Assembly (NCBI GenBank): GCA_016882485.1
Contig: VGPT01000007.1
Span: 1-58,859, forward strand
Length of the DNA: 58,859 nucleotides
Direction: 5' to 3'
Source: Cyanobacteria bacterium M_surface_10_m1_298
GTDB lineage: Bacteria > Cyanobacteriota > Cyanobacteriia > PCC-6307 > Cyanobiaceae
The notes under the pieces are model-generated. The model worked only from the letters and a program-made list of their open reading frames with translations. It was not told the DNA's origin and made no database searches. Positions 1 to 7,038 of this stretch are shown piece after piece. The first letter of the stretch is position 1. Every line of letters begins with the position of its first letter. Position numbers and translations under genes: made by a program.

Positions 1-679
1 CATGACGCACCTCCTGCGGGGTGCCATCCGCCAGGAGCTGCCGATCGAGCACGAGCACGCGGTCATACGTATCGAGATCGCGGCCCCAGTCATGACTGCT
101 CACCAACAGCGTGAGCCCGGCATCCCTCAGCTGAGCCATCACCCGCAGCAACTCCTGGCGCGAGGGGGGATCAATGGCAGCGAAGGGTTCATCCAACAGC
201 AACACCTGGGCCGACTGCACCAGGGTTCGCGCCAACAGGGCGCGTTGCTGCTGCCCTCCGGAGAGTTGATCCAGGCGCCGATCCCCCAGCCCGGCTAGAC
301 CCACCCGCTGCAACGCCGCCTCCACATCGCAGCATCCGGGGCGCCGGGAGGAGAGTCGTCCCAGACCCACCAGCTCCGCCACCGTGATCGGGAAGCTCCA
401 GGTGATCTCCCCACGTTGGGGCATGAGCGCCAGGTGCTGCCGGGCCAAGGCCGGCGACAACACCTGCCCGTTGAACTGGATGGATCCCCCCGCCAGCGGG
501 AGTTGCCCCTCCAGGGCCTGAAGCAGGGTGCTCTTGCCCGCTCCATTCGGCCCCACCAGGGCGGTAAAGCTGCCGGGTTCCAGCACAAAGCTCACCTGAT
601 CGAGGGCGATCTGCTCACCTCGGCGCACCCGGATCTGACTCACCTCGAGAGACACCGCAGCAGGGCCAGGTGCCCTCAC
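1..679 (-). CDS. znuC: Zinc/manganese-type ABC transporter ATP-binding protein (partial, 3' end off window)
   Basis: This ATPase would power metal import from the periplasm across the inner membrane. Translating the minus strand shows the full ABC motif set in order: Walker A GPNGAGKST, a Q-loop (LMPQRG), signature LSGGQQQR, Walker B LLLDEP, and the SSHD switch histidine. The gene runs off the left edge near its C-terminus. The start is GTG at 679, with an in-frame alternative GTG at 655. It is divergent from the zinc-binding lipoprotein gene at 742, and the permease (znuB) is not in the window. Manganese or zinc specificity cannot be read from the ATPase alone; zinc is inferred from the partner gene and the Zur-like box. 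Confidence 0.88.
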   Translation of the reverse strand, partial: MRAPGPAAVSLEVSQIRVRRGEQIALDQVSFVLEPGSFTALVGPNGAGKSTLLQALEGQLPLAGGSIQFNGQVLSPALARQHLALMPQRGEITWSFPITVAELVGLGRLSSRRPGCCDVEAALQRVGLAGLGDRRLDQLSGGQQQRALLARTLVQSAQVLLLDEPFAAIDPPSRQELLRVMAQLRDAGLTLLVSSHDWGRDLDTYDRVLVLDRQLLADGTPQEVRH

Positions 680-710
680 GCTATCGAGGCGCCCGCGTCA
701 CGCCGGAGAA

Positions 711-723
711 GAGAATCGTTATC
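711..723. promoter_or_regulatory. Candidate Zur/Fur box between znuC and znuA
   Basis: GAGAATCGTTATC is an imperfect palindrome: the right arm TTATC is the complement of GATAA and the left arm GAGAA differs by one base. It matches the AT-rich core style of Fur/Zur operators (GATAAtnaTTATC) and stands out in GC-rich DNA. It sits 19 bases before the znuA start and 32 bases before the znuC start, so one site could control both. A Fur-family regulator lies at 5628-6113. Binding is inferred. Confidence 0.45.
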
Positions 724-741
724 GCTTCCTCGACTGTGGTG

Positions 742-1638
742 ATGTCCCGCCTGCGGCGCCTGGTCGCCACCGCCCTTGGACTGAGCCTGCTCACGGCGGC
801 CTGCCGCCAACCCCAGCCTGGTGCCGTTCAGCCCTCAGTGGTGGCCGCCGATGGGGCCCTCTGCGATCTGACGCAACGACTGGCCCAAGAGAGTGTGGCC
901 GTGACCTGCCTGCTGCGCCCTGGCGACGATCCGCACCAGCTGCAACTGACTCCTGAGCAGAGCCGTGCCCTTCAGCAGGCCTCAACGATCCTGATCAACG
1001 GCTATGGCCTCACCCCGGCCCTCGAGCGGCTGCCCCCGGCGATCCGGGTGGCCGAGCGCGCCGTGCCCAACGTGCAGGACCCCCATGTCTGGCACGACCC
1101 GCGCCAGAGCGCTGCGATGGCTGGGCTGATCAGCTCAACCCTTCAGGAGCTGGCCCCAGAAGCCGCGCCGCAGATCCAGCGACGCCAACGCGCCATGGAC
1201 GAGGCCCTGCTGGCGCTGGACCGTTGGAATCGAGAGCAATTCGCCACCATCCCAGCGCCGCGCCTGCTCGCCACCAGCCATCGCTCCTTGACCAGCCTCA
1301 GCCGTGCCTACGGACTCAAGGAACGTGCCCTGGTGGATGCCCACAGCTCGAGCGACAGCATCAGGCCCCAGGATCTGCGCCGCGCCCTCACCCTGTTGCA
1401 GCGCGAGCGACCCGCGCGGCTGTTCAGCGATCAACAGCCACCCAGTCGGGCCATGCAGCGCATCAGCAGCCTCAGTGGGATCCCCATTGCGCCTCAACCC
1501 CTCAGGGCAGACACGGCGATGCACAACCTGATGGCCAACCTCAGCGCCAACACCTGTCTGATCAGCGAATCTCTGCGGGGCCGATGCGATCGCATCGGCC
1601 AACGGGCGCTGATCCAACGCTGGGAAGCGATCCGCTGA
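742..1638 (+). CDS. znuA: Zinc ABC transporter substrate-binding lipoprotein
   Basis: This periplasmic lipoprotein would deliver zinc (or a related divalent metal) to the ABC importer whose ATPase is divergently encoded next door. The 298-residue product starts with a lipoprotein signal ending in the lipobox LTAAC (Cys21). It carries the cluster A-I pattern: a first His in DDPHQL, DPHVWHDP, and a later His in ATSHRSL. A long His-rich loop, typical of many ZnuA proteins, is absent. ATG at 742 was chosen over the upstream in-frame start at 670 because the signal peptide begins there. The 3' end contains a perfect 22-base palindrome (1579-1600). Confidence 0.85.
   Translation: MSRLRRLVATALGLSLLTAACRQPQPGAVQPSVVAADGALCDLTQRLAQESVAVTCLLRPGDDPHQLQLTPEQSRALQQASTILINGYGLTPALERLPPAIRVAERAVPNVQDPHVWHDPRQSAAMAGLISSTLQELAPEAAPQIQRRQRAMDEALLALDRWNREQFATIPAPRLLATSHRSLTSLSRAYGLKERALVDAHSSSDSIRPQDLRRALTLLQRERPARLFSDQQPPSRAMQRISSLSGIPIAPQPLRADTAMHNLMANLSANTCLISESLRGRCDRIGQRALIQRWEAIR
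1579..1600. repeat. Perfect 22-base palindrome with HIP1 core
   Basis: The 22 bases are identical to their own reverse complement and are centred on GCGATCGC, the cyanobacterial highly iterated palindrome HIP1. They lie inside the znuA reading frame near its 3' end. HIP1 cores are common in cyanobacteria, but the palindrome here extends seven bases beyond the core on each side. Confidence 0.8.
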
Positions 1639-1689
1639 GGGCATTGGCGCTCAGCGATCCCATCGGCACGGGCTCGTTGTAGAAAAGCT

Positions 1690-1812
1690 CATCTGGTTTC
1701 AGCGGGGATCAGCCGCTGAAGGAAACGGGGAAAGAACGGTGCAAATCCGTCGCTGTCCCGCAGCTGTGAAACACCGGATCACCGGTGTGAGTCAGAACGC
1801 CCGCCAGTGTTT
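1690..1812 (+). promoter_or_regulatory. Cobalamin (B12) riboswitch 1, upstream of the porin
   Basis: The leader carries the hallmarks of the cobalamin aptamer: a hairpin TTCAGCGG/CCGCTGAA (1698-1705 with 1713-1720), then GGAAAC and GGTGCAAATCC, the B12-box core CCCGCAGCTGTGA (1757-1769), and the closing GTGAGTCAGAACGC with CCGCC. It ends only about 15 bases before the porin ATG at 1829, which suggests control of translation initiation. No terminator-like T run was seen. Aptamer edges are approximate. Confidence 0.92.
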
Positions 1813-1828
1813 CAACCGACGCGGATCG

Positions 1829-3439
1829 ATGACTTCTTTCTTACCCAAGGCTTTGAGGAGCCTTGGCTCTTTGGGCTGTACGTGTGTTGTTGGGTGGGCC
1901 ACCCTCTCTCCGGCCCTGGCCCTCGAGAAGCCGGCGGCGCAGCAACAGCTGAGCAGCATCAGCCAATTCTCTGACGTGCAGCCCAGCGACTGGTCTTATC
2001 AAGCGCTGCGCACGCTGATCGAGCGTTACGGCTGCGTAGCGGGGTATCCCAACGGTCACTTCGAAGCACAGCGGCCCATCAGCCGCTACGAGGCGGCGGC
2101 ATTGCTGAATGCCTGCCTGGAGAGGATCTCGGAGGTCACCGATGAGCTCCAGCGCCTACTCAAAGAGTTTGAGCGGGAGCTCGTCGTGGTGGGCGGCCGC
2201 GTGGATGCGCTGGAGGCCAGCGCCACATCCCTAGAGGCCCTGCAGTTCTCCACCACCACCAAACTCTCCGGGCTGGCGGTGTTTGTGCTGGGGGGCAACC
2301 GCTTTCTCGGCAATGCCCAGAACGCGAACCAAGCCTGCCCCAGCCTGGACGAACCCTCCATTCAATTCGGGGTCGAGCAGGCCAGGCGTTGCTTCGGGGC
2401 GGCCACCTTCAGCTACGAACTCGAACTGTCGTTCGACACCAGCTTCACGGGCAAAGACCTGCTGCACCTCACCCTGAGAAACGGAAACTTCGTGTTCGCC
2501 AGCAACAGTTTTGGTGGCCCATTCCTCGCCCCCACCAACCTCTCGCAGCTGGAGATCGCGTTCCAATCCGATGGCGGGCCCAACGAAGTAGATATCGATC
2601 GCCTCTTCTATCAAGTGCCTCTGGGCGACTTCACGTTCTCCCTCGGCGGACGCATCGGCCAGGAAGACATGCTGGCCCTCTGGCCCAGCGTGTATCCCAG
2701 CCAAAGCATTCTCGATGTCACCACCTTAAACGGTGCGCCGACGGCCTACAACAAAAACCTGGGTGCAGGGGCCGGGCTGTGGTGGCAGAAGAACGGCTTC
2801 TCAATCAGCACCAGCTACGTGGCGGCCTATGGCGGTGATGGCAACCCCAGCCTCGGCGGCATCGCCACGGCGGGAGCCGGGGGCACCGGCACCGTGCAGA
2901 TCGGCTACAGCAAGGGCAACTGGGGAGTGGCCGGGATCTACTCCCAGATTCAGAACGAAAACGGCTGGGTGGGTTACACCACCAACTTCATGTTCAACAG
3001 CCTGATCTTCAACCCCGGCACCACGGCCGCCTTGGGCCTGAGTGGCTACTGGGCCCCTGAGCAGGCCGGATGGATTCCCTCGATCAGCGCCGGCTTGGGC
3101 ACTAACAAGACCACCTACGACCCCAACGTGGCCAACAGCGGTCTTGTGCAGAACAGCCGCTCCTGGGGCCTGGGCCTGCAGTGGCAGGACGTTCTGGTGA
3201 AGGGAAACACCGCGGGGATGGCGGTGGGGCAGGCCACTTACGCCACCAGCCTCTACGGCGGCGGCACCCCCCAAGACGCCAACTACGTCTGGGAGGGCTG
3301 GTATGCCTTCCAAGTGAGTGACAACCTCGCCATCACCCCGGCCCTCTTCTATCTGAGTCGTCCTCAGGGGGGAGTAACCCCCACCGACCAGAGCTTCAAT
3401 CAGCTGGGAGCCTTGATCAAAACCACCTTCCGGTTCTGA
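1829..3439 (+). CDS. SLH-domain iron-uptake-type porin (OprB family) under B12 riboswitch control
   Basis: This is an outer-membrane beta-barrel channel of the cyanobacterial SLH/OprB porin family, 536 residues. In order it has a signal peptide (cleavage near residue 32, after ALA), one SLH motif (about 46-95, FSDVQ..DW..YGCVAGYPNGHF..SRYEAA), a short coiled coil (about 97-135) and a carb-OprB-like barrel ending in the OM signature FRF. ATG at 1829 was chosen because it gives a clean signal peptide directly after the riboswitch. An upstream in-frame start at 1739 would lie inside the aptamer. Being behind a B12 riboswitch suggests a role in passing cobalt or corrinoids through the outer membrane. 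CobW follows on the same strand. Confidence 0.88.
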   Translation: MTSFLPKALRSLGSLGCTCVVGWATLSPALALEKPAAQQQLSSISQFSDVQPSDWSYQALRTLIERYGCVAGYPNGHFEAQRPISRYEAAALLNACLERISEVTDELQRLLKEFERELVVVGGRVDALEASATSLEALQFSTTTKLSGLAVFVLGGNRFLGNAQNANQACPSLDEPSIQFGVEQARRCFGAATFSYELELSFDTSFTGKDLLHLTLRNGNFVFASNSFGGPFLAPTNLSQLEIAFQSDGGPNEVDIDRLFYQVPLGDFTFSLGGRIGQEDMLALWPSVYPSQSILDVTTLNGAPTAYNKNLGAGAGLWWQKNGFSISTSYVAAYGGDGNPSLGGIATAGAGGTGTVQIGYSKGNWGVAGIYSQIQNENGWVGYTTNFMFNSLIFNPGTTAALGLSGYWAPEQAGWIPSISAGLGTNKTTYDPNVANSGLVQNSRSWGLGLQWQDVLVKGNTAGMAVGQATYATSLYGGGTPQDANYVWEGWYAFQVSDNLAITPALFYLSRPQGGVTPTDQSFNQLGALIKTTFRF

Positions 3440-3519
3440 TCCAAGACAGCCCGGGGCGGCCAAGCTCCAAACTGAAGCGAGAGACAGGGCGCCACCAGCC
3501 GCGCCGCCAGCGATTCCCC

Positions 3520-4656
3520 ATGAGCGCCAACGTGATGGAGCAAGCCCCCTCGGGACTGCCGGTGACGATCCTCACCGGCTTCCTCGGGGCCGGCAAAACC
3601 ACACTGCTCAATCACATCCTCACCAATCAGCAGGGCGTGAAAACCGCGGTGCTGGTCAATGAGTTCGGCGAGATCGGCATTGATAACGATCTGATCATCG
3701 CCACCGGCGAAGACATGGTGGAGCTGAGCAACGGCTGCATCTGCTGCTCGATCAACGGCGAATTGCTCGACGCGGTCTATCGCATCCTTGATCGCCCCGA
3801 TCCGGTGGATTACCTGGTGGTGGAGACCACAGGCCTGGCCGATCCCCTGCCCGTGGCCATGACCTTTCTGGGCAGCGATCTGTGCGACGCCACCCGTCTC
3901 GATTCGATCATCACCCTGATCGATGCGGAGAACTTCAGCGACGAGATTCTGGATGGCGAAGTCGCCCGAGCCCAGGTGATCTATGGCGACATCCTGTTGC
4001 TGAACAAATGCGATCTGGTGAGCAAATCGCGCCTGAGCGAGGTGGAAGCCAAATTGCGGGAGATCAAGACCGATGCCCGCATCCTGCGCTCAGTTAAAGG
4101 GGATGTGAGCCTGCCTTTGTTGTTGAGCGTGGGCTTGTTCGAAAGCGACAAGGTGGCCGCTGAGCAGAACCACGACGACTGCGACCACGACCATGGCCAC
4201 TGCGTGCATGAGCACGACCACGAGCATCACCACGACCACAGCAACTGCGATCACGACCACGGCCATTGCGAGCATGAACACGGCCATGGGCACGATCACG
4301 GCCATGAGCACGATCACAGCCATGGCGATCCGGATCACCTCGCGATCGAAGGCTTCACCTCGCTTTCCTTCAGCAGTGAAGGTCCCTTCTCCCTAAGGAA
4401 GTTTCAGAACTTCCTCGACAACCATCTACCGGCGGGGGTGTTCCGTGCCAAGGGGATCCTCTGGTTCAACGAGAGCAGCAAGCGCCATGTGTTCCACCTG
4501 GCCGGAAAGCGCTTCTCGATTGACGACAGTGAGTGGAGTCGCCCCTCGGAGCGCAAAAACCAACTGGTGGTGATCGGCAAGAATCTCGACCACGCCAAGA
4601 TCCGCAAGCAGCTCCAGGCCTGCGTCGCCAAGGATGCCGGCGAAGGCTTCTCCTGA
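3520..4656 (+). CDS. cobW: CobW/COG0523 GTPase with long His-rich metal-binding region
   Basis: A cytosolic GTP-dependent metal chaperone of the G3E/CobW family, 378 residues. Visible features are Walker A G-x-x-G-A-G-K-T (residues 20-27), the metal-binding CxCC motif C73-I-C-C76, the NKCD guanine-recognition motif, a histidine/aspartate-rich stretch of about 55 residues (about 217-273, mostly HDH and HGH repeats) and the CobW C-terminal domain. It follows the riboswitch-controlled porin by 80 bases and precedes a second B12 riboswitch, which favours a cobalt/cobalamin role. COG0523 members also serve zinc (ZagA/ZigA), and the zinc transporter is nearby, so zinc is the main alternative. Confidence 0.87.
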   Translation: MSANVMEQAPSGLPVTILTGFLGAGKTTLLNHILTNQQGVKTAVLVNEFGEIGIDNDLIIATGEDMVELSNGCICCSINGELLDAVYRILDRPDPVDYLVVETTGLADPLPVAMTFLGSDLCDATRLDSIITLIDAENFSDEILDGEVARAQVIYGDILLLNKCDLVSKSRLSEVEAKLREIKTDARILRSVKGDVSLPLLLSVGLFESDKVAAEQNHDDCDHDHGHCVHEHDHEHHHDHSNCDHDHGHCEHEHGHGHDHGHEHDHSHGDPDHLAIEGFTSLSFSSEGPFSLRKFQNFLDNHLPAGVFRAKGILWFNESSKRHVFHLAGKRFSIDDSEWSRPSERKNQLVVIGKNLDHAKIRKQLQACVAKDAGEGFS

Positions 4657-4669
4657 AGCCATAATTCGG

Positions 4670-4815
4670 GAGCGGTTTCTCGGATTCAGCCCGAGAAGGC
4701 AACGAGGAAAGTCCGGTGCGGTGATCACACTCGCCCACTCCGGCACTGTCCCGCAGCTGTGATGGGGTCGGCCTCCAGGCCGTAGCCCTCAGTCAGAACG
4801 CTCGCCGCACTCAAA
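4670..4815 (+). promoter_or_regulatory. Cobalamin (B12) riboswitch 2, upstream of hupE
   Basis: A second aptamer has the same plan as the first: hairpin TTCTCGG/CCGAGAA (4677-4683 with 4691-4697), GAGGAAAGTCCGGTGC, B12-box core CCCGCAGCTGTGA (4750-4762, identical to that of riboswitch 1) and CAGTCAGAACGCTCGCC. It starts just after the cobW stop and ends about 37 bases before the hupE ATG. It should repress hupE when cobalamin is plentiful. Confidence 0.92.
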
Positions 4816-4851
4816 CATCCCCATCAGCCCCGGCGTGGACCGGATCTGCCC

Positions 4852-5427
4852 ATGTCTTCGAAGTTGACCCGATCCCTGCTGGCGAGCTCCGCCGCAGGGC
4901 TGGCCCTAAGCCTGCTCTCCCTGCTGCCGGCCCAGGCCCATGGCGGCGCCGATCACGGCGTGATGGGCGGCGCTCTGCATCCCCTGCTGGGTCTCGACCA
5001 CCTCTTGCTGCTGATCGGTGTGGGGCTGGGGGTCGCCCAACTGGGCCGAGGGGTGCTGGTCGCAGCCCTCAGCGGTGCCGTGGTGGGCGGGCTGTTCGGT
5101 GGCTTCGGGGGCTCCCTACCCGGCGCTGAACTGCTGGCGGCTCTCGCTGTGGCAGCCCTTGGCGCTGCCCTGTTCATCAGCCTGCGCAGCGGCCAAGCTC
5201 AGGCTGCCGTGGCCCTCACCACCGCCTGTGCGGTGGGCATCCACGCCATGCTCCATGGGCTGGAATCCAGCGGCACGGCCGGCTGGTGGGCTGGAGCCCT
5301 GCTCGGCTCCGCGGCCGTGGTGGCCTGCAGCGCCTGGATCGCCCAGCGCTTCGATCAGCGCAAAGCCCTCGGGGCGGCTGCTCTCCTGACCTGCGCGGGC
5401 GGTCTTCTGGCAATCGCGCCCCTTTGA
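4852..5427 (+). CDS. hupE: HupE/UreJ family metal permease, predicted cobalt transporter
   Basis: An inner-membrane nickel/cobalt permease of 191 residues with an N-terminal signal sequence (cleavage likely after AQA, giving a mature start at His30), the family motif LHPLLGLDHLLLL (His43, Asp49, His50) and about six hydrophobic segments. A second histidine pair lies in GIHAMLHGLE. HupE proteins move Ni or Co. The B12 riboswitch directly upstream, a context described for cyanobacterial hupE genes, points to cobalt for corrin synthesis. The gene appears monocistronic or ends with the small ORF at 5494. Confidence 0.88.
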   Translation: MSSKLTRSLLASSAAGLALSLLSLLPAQAHGGADHGVMGGALHPLLGLDHLLLLIGVGLGVAQLGRGVLVAALSGAVVGGLFGGFGGSLPGAELLAALAVAALGAALFISLRSGQAQAAVALTTACAVGIHAMLHGLESSGTAGWWAGALLGSAAVVACSAWIAQRFDQRKALGAAALLTCAGGLLAIAPL

Positions 5428-5493
5428 AGCTGCATCATCCGAGACAACACGGCTTGCCATCGCCGCTAAGTTGTGTCGAACCGCATCGGTCCG

Positions 5494-5634
5494 ATGTCTG
5501 AGCTGATTGCACTCTCAGCGGTTCTGGGTGTGGTGGGCCTGATCTTCTGGCTCGTGAGCAACTCGGATGACGACAACGGTGGCGGTGGCCTGATGGAACC
5601 GGCTCTTGTGCCGGTACGGGTTCGCCGCTACTGA
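5494..5634 (+). CDS. Small single-span membrane protein, unrecognised
   Basis: A 46-residue ORF beginning MSELIALSAVLGVVGLIFWL has one hydrophobic helix (about residues 5-21), followed by an acidic/glycine linker (SDDDNGGGG) and a basic C-terminus (RVRRY). It lies 66 bases after hupE on the same strand and its stop overlaps the end of the convergent Fur-family gene by seven bases. No family is recognised. The amphipathic layout supports a real small protein, but translation is unproven. Confidence 0.5.
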   Translation: MSELIALSAVLGVVGLIFWLVSNSDDDNGGGGLMEPALVPVRVRRY

Positions 5635-6113
5635 CTCAGGCTCGTTGCTTCCTTCGCTGCGCAGTCGGGACAGAGTGCGCGCACATTCAGCACGCAGTTG
5701 AGTAGGCGAAAACCGTGGTGCTCGGCAGCCTGTTCTCCGGCCTGGAGCACCGGCACGCTCTCAAATTCTTCTGTGTGACCACAGCGAACACAGACCAGGT
5801 GGTGATGGTCGCGGTGGGCTTCATCGCTGGCCAGCTCGAAACGCCTTCCCCCCTCCGGGAGCTCCAGCTCACAGAGCAGTTCCATTGAACTGAGCAGGCG
5901 CAGGGTTCGATACACCGTGGCCAGTGACACCCGCTCTTCAGCCTTGAGCAGGCGTTGATGCACCTCCTCGGCGCTGAGGTGACTGCCTTCACCAAGCCGC
6001 TCAAACAGCGCGAGAACCCTCTGGCGCTGGGGCGTCAGCCGTTGCCCCCTGCCGTGCAGGGAACTGCGGAGCGATTCGGCCTGTAGTTGCGCGGCTGGAG
6101 GGACTGACACCAC
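5628..6113 (-). CDS. zur: Fur-family metalloregulator, possibly Zur
   Basis: A DNA-binding repressor of about 161 residues. The winged-helix part contains RLTPQRQRVLALF and SLATVYRTL. The dimerisation part holds the histidine cluster HRDHHHLVC and two structural zinc pairs, CVRC and CPDC. GTG at 6113 (or 6110) is preferred, because the longer frame to 6179 would overlap the upstream gene by 50 bases. The zinc transporter and a GATAA-type box five kilobases away suggest Zur, but Fur and PerR cannot be excluded by sequence reading. It ends the minus-strand run that includes larC. Confidence 0.75.
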   Translation of the reverse strand: MVSVPPAAQLQAESLRSSLHGRGQRLTPQRQRVLALFERLGEGSHLSAEEVHQRLLKAEERVSLATVYRTLRLLSSMELLCELELPEGGRRFELASDEAHRDHHHLVCVRCGHTEEFESVPVLQAGEQAAEHHGFRLLNCVLNVRALCPDCAAKEATSLSQ

Positions 6114-6129
6114 GCACCCAGGACTCTTC

Positions 6130-7038
6130 TCAACAATAACGGCTGTTGCGAAGCCTCGCCAGATCGGAGCGGGAGGCAACGGCGGCCACCAGATCGGCCA
6201 CCGAGACCACCAGGCGGTAGCTCAGGGCCAAGGCCAGCAATGGCGCCTCCGGCACCGTTGCGGCCAACCGCAGCACCAGAACGGTCTCGAACACCCCCAG
6301 GCCTCCGGGAGCCGCCGGCACCACCAAGCCAGCGGTCCAGGCCAGGGCAAAACCGCTCAACCAGGCACCCCAGCCGAGGTTGAACGAGAGCTCGAAGGCT
6401 TCAACGCAGCAGGCAAAGCCGGCGAAGCGCAGCAGCACAAAGCCCAGTTCAGCCAGCAGGGGCTGCCAGGGGTAGCTGGTCAGTGGCGGGCTGCCGTGGG
6501 CAGCGGAGGCCCCCTGCCCCAGCAGCTGTTGGGCGCGGCTGTGCTCCAATCGCTCCATCAAGGGATTGAGGCAGCGGGGCAGCAGCAGCCCCAGGGGGAG
6601 CAGGGCGAGGAGCGACCAACCCCCATCGAAGGCCACCAAGGCCAGAGCAGCCACCGCCATCAGCACCGGATCCAGCAACACCGCCAGCAGCGCCTGGGGG
6701 GTGGAGAGGGGATCGCTCTGGCGTTGCAGGGCACGCAAACGGGCATGCAGGTGCCAGACGCCTCCCGGCAGGTATTTGCGCAGGTTCGAGCTGAGGAACA
6801 GCAGCATCACGGCCCACCACTGGGGCCGGCGCCCCAACCAGCGCAGCACCACCCCCCAGGCCAGGCCATTGGCCATCAGGCTCACCAGGCTGAGGCCCAG
6901 GCCCAGCAACAACCACAGCCAACCCTGCAGATCCAGCGAGAGCTGCGTGATCTGAGCCCCATTGGTCAGCACCGACGCCAGCAGGAAGCCGGCACTGGCC
7001 AGGGTCACCCACAGCCGCACACTGCCGAGACCTTTCAC
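6130..7038 (-). CDS. Lysylphosphatidylglycerol synthase-type (UPF0104) integral membrane protein
   Basis: An integral inner-membrane protein of 302 residues with about eight hydrophobic segments, resembling the flippase half of MprF and the UPF0104 family. It contains the typical SNLRKYLPGGVWH segment and a C-terminal VPAAPGGLGVFE motif. No C-terminal lysyltransferase domain is present. The GTG start at 7038 overlaps the larC stop as GTGA, showing translational coupling; the longer frame to 7284 is rejected for that reason. The substrate (lipid or polyprenol) is unknown. Confidence 0.75.
   Translation of the reverse strand: MKGLGSVRLWVTLASAGFLLASVLTNGAQITQLSLDLQGWLWLLLGLGLSLVSLMANGLAWGVVLRWLGRRPQWWAVMLLFLSSNLRKYLPGGVWHLHARLRALQRQSDPLSTPQALLAVLLDPVLMAVAALALVAFDGGWSLLALLPLGLLLPRCLNPLMERLEHSRAQQLLGQGASAAHGSPPLTSYPWQPLLAELGFVLLRFAGFACCVEAFELSFNLGWGAWLSGFALAWTAGLVVPAAPGGLGVFETVLVLRLAATVPEAPLLALALSYRLVVSVADLVAAVASRSDLARLRNSRYC

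Noticed and set aside
4172-4341. His-rich region in cobW as a non-coding microsatellite
   Set aside because: The HDH/HGH repeats keep the reading frame between intact GTPase and C-terminal domains, as in many COG0523 proteins.
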